The notes below the pieces were generated by a model that saw only the letters and a list, made by a program, of their open reading frames with translations, was not told where the DNA came from and did not search any database. Both the position numbers and the translations under genes were made by a program. A DNA stretch of 64,000 nt from assembly GCF_002197645.1 (NCBI RefSeq), contig NZ_CP021874.1, positions 2,480,001-2,544,000 on the forward strand, given 5' to 3'. How positions within the stretch are numbered: the stretch's first letter is position 1; every line of letters begins with the position of its first letter. The DNA comes from Enterococcus wangshanyuanii. GTDB taxonomy: Bacteria; Bacillota; Bacilli; Lactobacillales; Enterococcaceae. Of this stretch, positions 57,463 through 64,000 are shown one piece after another.

Positions 57463-57702
57463 ATGGCACAACAAAGAAGAGGCGGACGTAAACGTCGTAA
57501 AGTTGACTATATTGCAGCAAACCATATTGAATATATCGATTACAAAGATGTTGAATTACTAAAAAAATTCATTTCTGAGCGTGGGAAAATTTTGCCACGT
57601 CGTGTAACAGGTACTGGTGCTAAAAATCAACGTAAATTAACAATTGCGATTAAACGTGCACGTATCATGGGCTTATTACCATTCGTTGGTGAAGAGCAAT
57701 AA
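57463..57702 (+). CDS. rpsR: 30S ribosomal protein S18
   Basis: The 79 residues are basic, with the signature [20 protein letters not shown] and [22 protein letters not shown] precedes the ATG. It is the last gene before the terminator at 57715. Confidence 0.98.
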   Translation: MAQQRRGGRKRRKVDYIAANHIEYIDYKDVELLKKFISERGKILPRRVTGTGAKNQRKLTIAIKRARIMGLLPFVGEEQ

Positions 57703-57714
57703 TATAGAAATACA

Positions 57715-57748
57715 GGATCAAAGAATTAATTTTCTTTGATCCTTTTTT
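57715..57748 (+). terminator. terminator after rpsR
   Basis: GGATCAAAGAA pairs with TTCTTTGATCC and is followed by six T. Confidence 0.88.
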
Positions 57749-57854
57749 AATTTTTGTAATAATTTATATACAAACAAAGTTGAGAGTTTGATACTATTCT
57801 AAATCATACACTTGGTTACAGAAACAAATAGTATAGCGATAATATCTGTTGGAA

Positions 57855-57870
57855 TGTTTCACGTGAAACA
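57855..57870. promoter_or_regulatory. ParB parS site (perfect)
   Basis: TGTTTCACGTGAAACA, identical to the consensus, lies 1005 bases from the first perfect site, upstream of gdpP. Confidence 0.95.
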
Positions 57871-57941
57871 TTATGGAGTTCGCAGAAATCCCTTTTTTAT
57901 GCTAAAATAACGATATGCTTAAAGGATGGAGGAGTCCTTAA

Positions 57942-59918
57942 ATGAGAAAAATTGGAATGAAACAACTGTTAGGTTTTGCATTCGTTCTTTTTTTGTTAGA
58001 AGTACTAATTCTCTTTTTTATACCTAATAAATATGTCTCTATTTTGGCGTTACTAGTGCTTAATCTTTTTTTGATAAATAGAATTATTTATCTGATTAGA
58101 AAAATAGAAATATCAAATGCAGAAAAGATAAGAGCTGCTAGCAGAATAGCCGAAAAGTCCTTAGACTATGCCTTTAATGAAGTATCAGTGGGAATTATCA
58201 ATTACGATCCGGATACAAAGGAAGCTAAGTGGCTAAATCCGTTCGCAGAAGATATCTTTAAAAAGGATGGTCAGTCATTAATTAGCCCAGAACTGATTCA
58301 AAATTATCTATCACTTTATGAGAAGGATAAGGATATTTTTAAGGTAGGAGAGCATGTCTATCGTTTTAACATAGATACTAGCCAAAATACAATAACATTT
58401 GAAGACATCACAAAAGAAAGCAACTTGTATCAAGAGAAGTTGGGCATGCAAACGGCTATAGGAATTGTTTCTGTCGATAATTATGATGATATAACCGATA
58501 ATCTGGATGATAAGGAGATATCATATCTCAATAGTTTTATTACAACAATGATTTCTGATTGGATGGATCAGTACCAAGTCTTTTATAAAAGGCTAAATGC
58601 AGAGCGTTACTTTTTTATAGCTCAACTTGAAGATGTGAAAAAAATGATGGATGGAAAGTTTCAAATACTAGATAAAATTAGAAAAGAATCAAGTACTCGA
58701 GAAATTGCTGTTACATTAAGTATGGGGATTTCTTATGGTGGAGAAACCTTGAACCAAACTGGAAATACAGCACAAACGAATTTAGATACCGCTTTAGTTA
58801 GAGGTGGCGATCAAGTAGTAGTAAAAGAAGCCAAAGATGATGCCAAACCGGTTTTCTATGGTGGGAGAACTGCTTCTGTTGCGAAAAGAACGCGTGTTCG
58901 CTCTAGAGCAATGAGTACAGCTATACAGGGAATTTTATCAGAATCCTCAGATGTTTATATCATGGGTCATAAGTATCCAGACATGGACGCTATAGGATCA
59001 GCATTTGGTATGGCCCGTTTAGCAAAATTCCATGAGAGACACGCCTGGATCGTTTTAGATAAAAACGAAAGTATTCCTGATGTAGAACGAGTAATGAGCA
59101 AGTTGCAAGAGCATCCAGATTTGGCAGAACAAATTATTACACCGAAAGAAGCGATGAAAAAGAAAACAGACAGTAGTTTATTGATCATGGTGGATTATCA
59201 TAAGCCTTCATTATCCATTTCACAAGAATTGTATGAGCAATTTGAAAAAGTCGTTATTATCGATCATCATCGTCGCGGAGATGAATTCCCCGTGAAACCG
59301 CTACTTTCTTATATTGAATCTTCTGCTTCTTCTGCGTCAGAGTTGGTAACAGAATTGATCGAATATCAAAGCAATTCAAATAGACGACTAGATAAATTTG
59401 AAGCAACATTGCTACTTGCAGGAATCGTTGTCGATACGAAAAGTTTTAGTGTGCGGACAACCTCTCGAACTTTCGATGTAGCAAGTTATTTAAGAGCTTG
59501 TGGCGCAGATTCATCTTTAGTACAATATTTATTAAGCTCAGACTTGACTAGTTATCTAGAAATGAATAGCTTGATCGCCCAGAGTGAGTATGTGACACCA
59601 GATACTGTAATTGTTACTGGTAGTGAAGAAAAGGAATACGATAGTGTGACAGCTGCTAAAACAGCAGATACCTTATTATCGATGGTAGGTATCAATGCCG
59701 CTTTTGTGATCACAAAACGTACAGATAAGCAGATAGGCATTAGTGCCAGAAGCAATGGGTCGATAAATGTCCAACTGATTATGGAAAATCTTGGCGGAGG
59801 TGGTCATTTCACTAATGCTGCGGTACAATTATCTAATGTAACAGTTTCCGAAGTCAAAGAACAACTTCTAAGAGTGATACACCAAAATATTGAGATAATG
59901 TATGATTCAGCGCCATAA
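57942..59918 (+). CDS. gdpP: cyclic-di-AMP phosphodiesterase GdpP
   Basis: It degrades c-di-AMP, the second messenger controlling potassium uptake and osmotic balance. Two N-terminal membrane helices (about 8-50) are followed by a degenerate PAS domain (about 80-140), a degenerate GGDEF domain (about 175-300), a DHH domain (YIMGHKYPDMDAIGSAFG, VVIIDHHRRGDEF) and a C-terminal DHHA1 domain (NLGGGGHFTNAAVQ). The length of 658 is normal. It lies between rpsR and rplI, the usual place in Firmicutes. Confidence 0.97.
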   Translation: MRKIGMKQLLGFAFVLFLLEVLILFFIPNKYVSILALLVLNLFLINRIIYLIRKIEISNAEKIRAASRIAEKSLDYAFNEVSVGIINYDPDTKEAKWLNPFAEDIFKKDGQSLISPELIQNYLSLYEKDKDIFKVGEHVYRFNIDTSQNTITFEDITKESNLYQEKLGMQTAIGIVSVDNYDDITDNLDDKEISYLNSFITTMISDWMDQYQVFYKRLNAERYFFIAQLEDVKKMMDGKFQILDKIRKESSTREIAVTLSMGISYGGETLNQTGNTAQTNLDTALVRGGDQVVVKEAKDDAKPVFYGGRTASVAKRTRVRSRAMSTAIQGILSESSDVYIMGHKYPDMDAIGSAFGMARLAKFHERHAWIVLDKNESIPDVERVMSKLQEHPDLAEQIITPKEAMKKKTDSSLLIMVDYHKPSLSISQELYEQFEKVVIIDHHRRGDEFPVKPLLSYIESSASSASELVTELIEYQSNSNRRLDKFEATLLLAGIVVDTKSFSVRTTSRTFDVASYLRACGADSSLVQYLLSSDLTSYLEMNSLIAQSEYVTPDTVIVTGSEEKEYDSVTAAKTADTLLSMVGINAAFVITKRTDKQIGISARSNGSINVQLIMENLGGGGHFTNAAVQLSNVTVSEVKEQLLRVIHQNIEIMYDSAP

Positions 59919-59955
59919 GCTAGTCATACTTTTAAAATGAGGAGGAAGAAATAGT

Positions 59956-60408
59956 ATGAAAGTTATTTTTTTGCAAGACGTTAAAGGCAAGGGAAAAAAG
60001 GGAGACGTAAAAGAAGTTCCAACGGGTTACGCCCAAAATTTCCTGATTAAAAACGGCTACGCTCAAGAAGCGAATAAAGGGAGTATCAGTGCTCTAGCAG
60101 GACAAAAAAAAGCACAGGATAAACATGATGCAGAGGTTCTAGCCGAAGCGAAAAAAATGCAGGAGTTTCTAGAAAAAGAAGAGACTGTTGTAGAGCTTAA
60201 AGCAAAGGCTGGCGAAGACGGACGTCTTTTTGGATCAATTCCATCAAAACAAATTGCAGAGGCCTTAAACAAACAGTATAAGATGAAATTAGATAAACGT
60301 AAGATTGAATTGTCTCAACCGATTCGTACGCTAGGCTATACGAAAGTGCCAGTAAAACTTCATCATGAAGTAACAGCAAAAATCAAAGTGCATGTAGTAG
60401 AAGAATAG
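59956..60408 (+). CDS. rplI: 50S ribosomal protein L9
   Basis: The 150 residues start [20 protein letters not shown], the N-terminal rRNA-binding domain of L9, with a long connecting helix and a C-terminal domain ([20 protein letters not shown]). AGGAGGAAG precedes the ATG. It follows gdpP by 37 bases and may be co-transcribed. Confidence 0.98.
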   Translation: MKVIFLQDVKGKGKKGDVKEVPTGYAQNFLIKNGYAQEANKGSISALAGQKKAQDKHDAEVLAEAKKMQEFLEKEETVVELKAKAGEDGRLFGSIPSKQIAEALNKQYKMKLDKRKIELSQPIRTLGYTKVPVKLHHEVTAKIKVHVVEE

Positions 60409-60477
60409 TTTTAAAAAAGAAGGCAAAAAGGCAGTATAGTTTCTCTAAAAATTGATTTTATTTCACTATGCATTTAT

Positions 60478-60516
60478 AGTGTTGTTCATAAGTGATTTTA
60501 CTTTTGAGCAACACTT
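60478..60516 (+). terminator. terminator after rplI
   Basis: AGTGTTGTTCATAAGT pairs with ACTTTTGAGCAACACT (few mismatches), followed by a T-rich run. Confidence 0.65.
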
Positions 60517-60685
60517 ATTTTTCTTTTTATGAAAAGCCTGCACCTGTGATTCTCAGTGTACATTTAAGTCAATTATTGTTAAAATAGAAAGACTGGACAG
60601 AATGAATGTATAAGTGAGAGAATAAAACAAATCGTATCTGTAAAGATCGATCGTTTCTAGTGAAAGAAAAATAGGAGAGAAAAAA

Positions 60686-62056
60686 ATGAGTGAAGTATGG
60701 CAAGATAGAGTACCGCCACATAGCATGGAAGCAGAGCAGGCTGTTTTAGGGTCGGTTTTTTTAGATGCTGAGGTTATCATCGATGCATTAGAATACATAG
60801 AACCAAAAGATTTTTATCGCCGTAATCATCAATTGATTTTTCAAACTATGCTCACGTTAAATGATCGGAATGAAGCAATTGATGTCATTACCATCAAGGA
60901 TCGTCTGGAACAAGAGAATTTGTTGGAAGATGTTGGCGGTTTAAGCTATCTATCAGATTTAGCACTAGCCGTACCGACTGCAGCAAATATCGTTTACTAT
61001 GCTAAGATCGTCGAACAAAAATCATTACTACGCAATTTGATTTCGACCGCTACTGAGATCGTAACAAAAGGATTCGAACAAGGTGAAGATGTCGAGACGA
61101 TCTTAGATGATGCTGAACGTAGTATCCTAGAAGTATCGGAAAAACGAAACAGAAGTGGCTTCTTATCGATCGCAGATGTACTAAATACATCGATTGCCAA
61201 TATCGATCAGCTATATCAAAACGATGAAGAAATTACCGGATTACCGACTGGTTATCCGGCTTTGGATAAAATGACTGCAGGACTTCAAGCAGAAGAACTG
61301 ATTATTTTAGCCGCTCGTCCAGCCGTGGGGAAAACAGCGTTTGCTTTGAATATTGCTCAAAATATCGGGACTAAAACGGATCGCTCAGTCGCTATTTTCA
61401 GTTTGGAAATGGGGGCGGAATCTTTAGTTAACCGGATGCTTTGTGCAGAAGGTTCGATCGAAGCGGGGCATTTGCGTACGGGTCAATTATCTGAGGAAGA
61501 ATGGCAAAACTTGATCATAGCAATGGGCAGCTTGTCCAGAGCCCAAATTTTTATCGATGATACACCAGGGATCAAAATTACAGAGATTCGTGCAAAATGC
61601 CGGAAACTAGCGCAGGAAAGAGGGAATTTAGGTCTGATCCTGATCGACTATTTGCAACTGATTGAAGGAACGGGGCGTGAAAGCCGACAACAAGAGGTCT
61701 CTGAAATTTCTCGTCAGCTGAAGAAATTAGCGAAAGAGCTAAAAGTTCCTGTTATTGCACTGTCACAGCTATCTCGTGGTGTGGAACAGCGGCAAGACAA
61801 ACGTCCTGTGCTGAGTGACATTCGTGAATCTGGTTCGATTGAGCAGGATGCCGATATCGTTGCTTTCCTTTATCGTGATGACTATTATGATCGTGGTGAA
61901 GAGGGAGAAGATGGGACTCGTGAAGAGCCTGAAATCGATAACGTGATCGAAGTTATTATCGAGAAAAACCGGAGTGGGGCTCGTGGAACAGTTGAGCTTC
62001 TGTTTATCAAAGAATACAATAAGTTCTCTTCATTATCGCCGAGAGAAGAATTCTAA
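60686..62056 (+). CDS. dnaB: replicative DNA helicase
   Basis: The N-terminal domain (PPHSMEAEQAVLGSVFLDAE) is joined to a RecA-like motor. Walker A is ARPAVGKTAFALN, Walker B LGLILIDYLQLIEG, and SQLSRGVEQRQDKRPVLSDI is typical. The length of 456 is normal. ATAGGAGAG precedes the ATG. Confidence 0.98.
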   Translation: MSEVWQDRVPPHSMEAEQAVLGSVFLDAEVIIDALEYIEPKDFYRRNHQLIFQTMLTLNDRNEAIDVITIKDRLEQENLLEDVGGLSYLSDLALAVPTAANIVYYAKIVEQKSLLRNLISTATEIVTKGFEQGEDVETILDDAERSILEVSEKRNRSGFLSIADVLNTSIANIDQLYQNDEEITGLPTGYPALDKMTAGLQAEELIILAARPAVGKTAFALNIAQNIGTKTDRSVAIFSLEMGAESLVNRMLCAEGSIEAGHLRTGQLSEEEWQNLIIAMGSLSRAQIFIDDTPGIKITEIRAKCRKLAQERGNLGLILIDYLQLIEGTGRESRQQEVSEISRQLKKLAKELKVPVIALSQLSRGVEQRQDKRPVLSDIRESGSIEQDADIVAFLYRDDYYDRGEEGEDGTREEPEIDNVIEVIIEKNRSGARGTVELLFIKEYNKFSSLSPREEF

Positions 62057-62071
62057 CTAATAATTAAAAGA

Positions 62072-62102
62072 AGTTGATCATACTCGTGATGGTCAACTTT
62101 TT
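62072..62102 (+). terminator. terminator after dnaB
   Basis: AGTTGATCAT pairs with ATGGTCAACT (GU pair) and is followed by TTTTTT. Confidence 0.75.
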
Positions 62103-62171
62103 TTAGTTATTAGTGAACGATGAATTATTGAATTTTCGCTTTTTTAAAGAATGTTTTTTTGTATAAAAAAT

Positions 62172-62220
62172 AATGTTCGTGTTTTACCTTTTTTTTGTTT
62201 TTTTAAAATAATAATATTCG
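62172..62220 (+). promoter_or_regulatory. possible PurR boxes upstream of purA
   Basis: AATGTTCG (62172-62179) and AATATTCG (62213-62220) match the core of the complement of the PurBox CCGAACWWT. They lie in an A+T-rich stretch just before the purA promoter. The match is weak and the spacing of 41 bases is unusual. Confidence 0.25.
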
Positions 62221-62228
62221 ATTTTTTA

Positions 62229-62257
62229 TTGAAAGCGTTGTGTTTTACTGGTACAAT
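62229..62257 (+). promoter_or_regulatory. sigma-A-type promoter of purA
   Basis: TTGAAA (62229-62234), a 17-base spacer and TACAAT (62252-62257), 37 bases before the ATG. Confidence 0.8.
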
Positions 62258-62293
62258 GAATCAGGACAAAATAATTTAGAACGAGGTGTTCGA

Positions 62294-63586
62294 ATGTCAT
62301 CAGTTGTAGTAGTCGGAACGCAGTGGGGCGATGAAGGAAAAGGGAAGATCACGGATTTTTTAAGTGAGAATGCTGAAGTCATTGCACGTTATCAAGGCGG
62401 AGATAATGCAGGTCATACCATTAAATTTGATGGTGTTACTTATAAACTACACTTGATTCCTTCAGGTATCTTTTACAAAGAAAAAATCAGTGTGATCGGA
62501 AACGGCGTAGTCGTTAATCCAAAATCACTAGTAAAAGAGCTTGCTTATTTAAAAGAAAACAATGTAACAACAGATAATTTACGTATTTCTGACCGTGCGC
62601 ATGTTATTTTACCTTACCACATCAAGCTAGATCAATTACAAGAAGATGCTAAAGGTGAGAACAAGATCGGGACAACTATTAAAGGGATCGGCCCAGCTTA
62701 CATGGATAAAGCAGCACGCGTTGGGATTCGTGTGGCAGACCTATTAGATAAAGAAATTTTTGAAGAACGTTTGAAAATCAATTTAGAAGAAAAGAACCGT
62801 CAGTTTGTAAAAATGTTTGATAGCGAACCGATTTCATTTGAAGAAATCTTCGAAGAGTATTATGAATATGGTCAACAAATCAAGCAGTACGTGACGGATA
62901 CGTCTGTTATTTTAAATGATGCGTTAGATGCAGGTAAACGTGTTTTATTTGAAGGGGCACAAGGTGTGATGCTTGATATCGATCAAGGAACGTATCCTTT
63001 TGTAACATCATCAAACCCAGTTGCCGGAGGCGTGACAATTGGTAGCGGCGTTGGTCCTTCAAAAATCAATAAAGTAGTTGGGGTCTGTAAAGCGTATACG
63101 TCACGTGTAGGCGATGGACCATTCCCAACAGAACTGTTTGATGAGACAGGAGAAACGATTCGTAAAGTCGGAAAAGAATATGGAACAACTACTGGACGTC
63201 CGCGTCGTGTCGGTTGGTTTGATACAGTCGTGATGCGTCACTCTAAACGTGTTTCAGGTATCACCAATTTATCATTAAACTCAATCGATGTATTAAGTGG
63301 TTTAGATACCGTAAAAATTTGTACAGCTTATGAGCTGGATGGTGAATTGATTTATCACTATCCTGCCAGCTTGAAAGAATTAAGCCGCTGTAAACCAGTC
63401 TATGAAGAATTACCTGGCTGGTCAGAAGATATCACTGGCTGTAAAACATTAGCTGATCTACCAGCGAATGCACGTAACTATGTCCACCGTATCTCTGAAT
63501 TAGTCGGTGTTCGTATTTCAACGTTTTCTGTCGGACCAGATCGCAACCAAACCAATGTTTTAGAAAGTGTTTGGGCTCAAATTTAA
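62294..63586 (+). CDS. purA: adenylosuccinate synthase
   Basis: It converts IMP and aspartate to adenylosuccinate with [23 protein letters not shown] starts the protein, and [44 protein letters not shown] and [10 protein letters not shown] are all family marks. I choose the ATG at 62294 behind GAGGTG; the open frame continues 18 codons upstream but would include the promoter. The length of 430 is normal. Confidence 0.98.
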   Translation: MSSVVVVGTQWGDEGKGKITDFLSENAEVIARYQGGDNAGHTIKFDGVTYKLHLIPSGIFYKEKISVIGNGVVVNPKSLVKELAYLKENNVTTDNLRISDRAHVILPYHIKLDQLQEDAKGENKIGTTIKGIGPAYMDKAARVGIRVADLLDKEIFEERLKINLEEKNRQFVKMFDSEPISFEEIFEEYYEYGQQIKQYVTDTSVILNDALDAGKRVLFEGAQGVMLDIDQGTYPFVTSSNPVAGGVTIGSGVGPSKINKVVGVCKAYTSRVGDGPFPTELFDETGETIRKVGKEYGTTTGRPRRVGWFDTVVMRHSKRVSGITNLSLNSIDVLSGLDTVKICTAYELDGELIYHYPASLKELSRCKPVYEELPGWSEDITGCKTLADLPANARNYVHRISELVGVRISTFSVGPDRNQTNVLESVWAQI

Positions 63587-63592
63587 CTAGAT

Positions 63593-63632
63593 AAAAATGA
63601 GAAACGGTGAAATAAATCGTTTCTCATTTTTT
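63593..63632 (+). terminator. terminator after purA
   Basis: AAAAATGAGAAACG pairs with CGTTTCTCATTTTT and is followed by further T. Confidence 0.9.
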
Positions 63633-63723
63633 TATTCATTTTTAGTAAGAGACTTCCCTGAATAAGGCATGAGTATCTTTTGAATATATGTTAAAATAGA
63701 AAAACAGCTAGGGGGATATAAAA

Positions 63724-64000
63724 ATGACTTTTAAGATAGTGACAGATTCATGTTGTGATTTACCATATACATATTTAGAAACAAATGATGTTGATTTTAT
63801 CAGCATGACGATCCAGTTAAATGGGAAAGAATTAGTGGATGATTTGGGGAAAACATTCGACTATGATTGGTTTTTACAAGAAATAAAAACAGGAGGTATG
63901 CCAACGACCTCTCAGGTGAATGTTGGCCGTTATATTGAATTTTTTAAGCCGTTCGTAGAAAAACAAATGCCTGTTTTATATTTAGCTTTTTCATCTGGGT
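63724..64000 (+). CDS. DegV-family fatty-acid-binding protein (3'-truncated by window edge)
   Basis: The frame starts with ATG behind AGGGGG and stays open to the end of the window (92 codons). MTFKIVTDSCCDLPYTYLE, DFISMTIQLNGKEL and GGMPTTSQVNVGRYIEFF are typical of DegV/FakB proteins, which hand fatty acids to the FakA kinase for phospholipid synthesis. The downstream half is not visible. Confidence 0.9.
   Translation, partial: MTFKIVTDSCCDLPYTYLETNDVDFISMTIQLNGKELVDDLGKTFDYDWFLQEIKTGGMPTTSQVNVGRYIEFFKPFVEKQMPVLYLAFSSG

Overview
The window is chromosomal DNA of a low-G+C Firmicute, most likely an Enterococcus close to the E. faecalis group. It holds the replication origin with rpmH, dnaA, dnaN, recF, gyrB and gyrA, the flanking rnpA-yidC-jag and mnmE-mnmG genes, the rpsF-ssb-rpsR-gdpP-rplI-dnaB-purA series, a complete demethylmenaquinone pathway, and an LPXTG surface protein. 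The species cannot be fixed from the sequence alone. No rRNA, tRNA, insertion sequence or CRISPR array was seen.

Region 1 (1-12.1 kb) is accessory and A+T-rich. It is a polymorphic-toxin island. A long Rhs protein with a helical, ESX/T7SS-like N-terminus enters from the left edge, is broken by one extra A in an A6 tract at 704-709, and ends in a glycine-rich, hydrophobic toxin tip. A membrane protein, probably its immunity partner, follows. Next come an orphan toxin tip with a membrane partner, a small Xre regulator facing a row of regularly spaced operator-like sites, and a headless toxin fragment with a pre-toxin (SGxxLGTGERW-like) segment and a YwqJ-type deaminase end. The deaminase is followed by a YwqK-like immunity protein and an endonuclease V gene. 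An ankyrin-like protein, a SUKH-3-like protein and one unknown gene complete the row.

Region 2 (12.3-25.6 kb) is mixed: hcp (hybrid-cluster protein) with a Crp/Fnr-type regulator, a TPM-domain membrane protein, a PEP-mutase-like gene next to ada/ogt, a pentein-fold amidinotransferase-like enzyme, an endolysin-like amidase with an SH3 domain, and a 1436-residue sortase substrate with a tyrosine-heptad coiled coil.

Region 3 (25.6-44.7 kb) is the origin. mnmG, mnmE, jag, yidC, rnpA and rpmH run left; dnaA, dnaN, yaaA, recF, gyrB and gyrA run right. DnaA boxes lie on both sides of dnaA, with a DnaA-trio and A+T-rich stretch in the dnaA-dnaN gap. Two accessory insertions interrupt the usual order. 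A 207-bp-period repeat separates rnpA from rpmH. A lipase-toxin locus lies between dnaN and yaaA: two DUF1433-like membrane proteins diverge from a GHSLGG lipase and a small helical protein, resembling the type VII lipase toxin TslA and its immunity proteins.

Region 4 (44.7-56.3 kb) lies between gyrA and rpsF, genes usually adjacent in E. faecalis. It holds a MenI-like thioesterase, a gene broken by a stop codon, yccF, four long hairpin repeats in two tandem pairs, and menB-menE-menF-menD-menH-menC as one tightly overlapping operon. An AMP-forming acyl ligase faces it.

Region 5 (56.4-64 kb) is the conserved rpsF-ssb-rpsR, gdpP, rplI, dnaB, purA series, ending in a DegV-family gene cut by the window edge. 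Two perfect ParB parS sites (56850, 57855) and two near matches (20704, 50468) mark the origin region for segregation.
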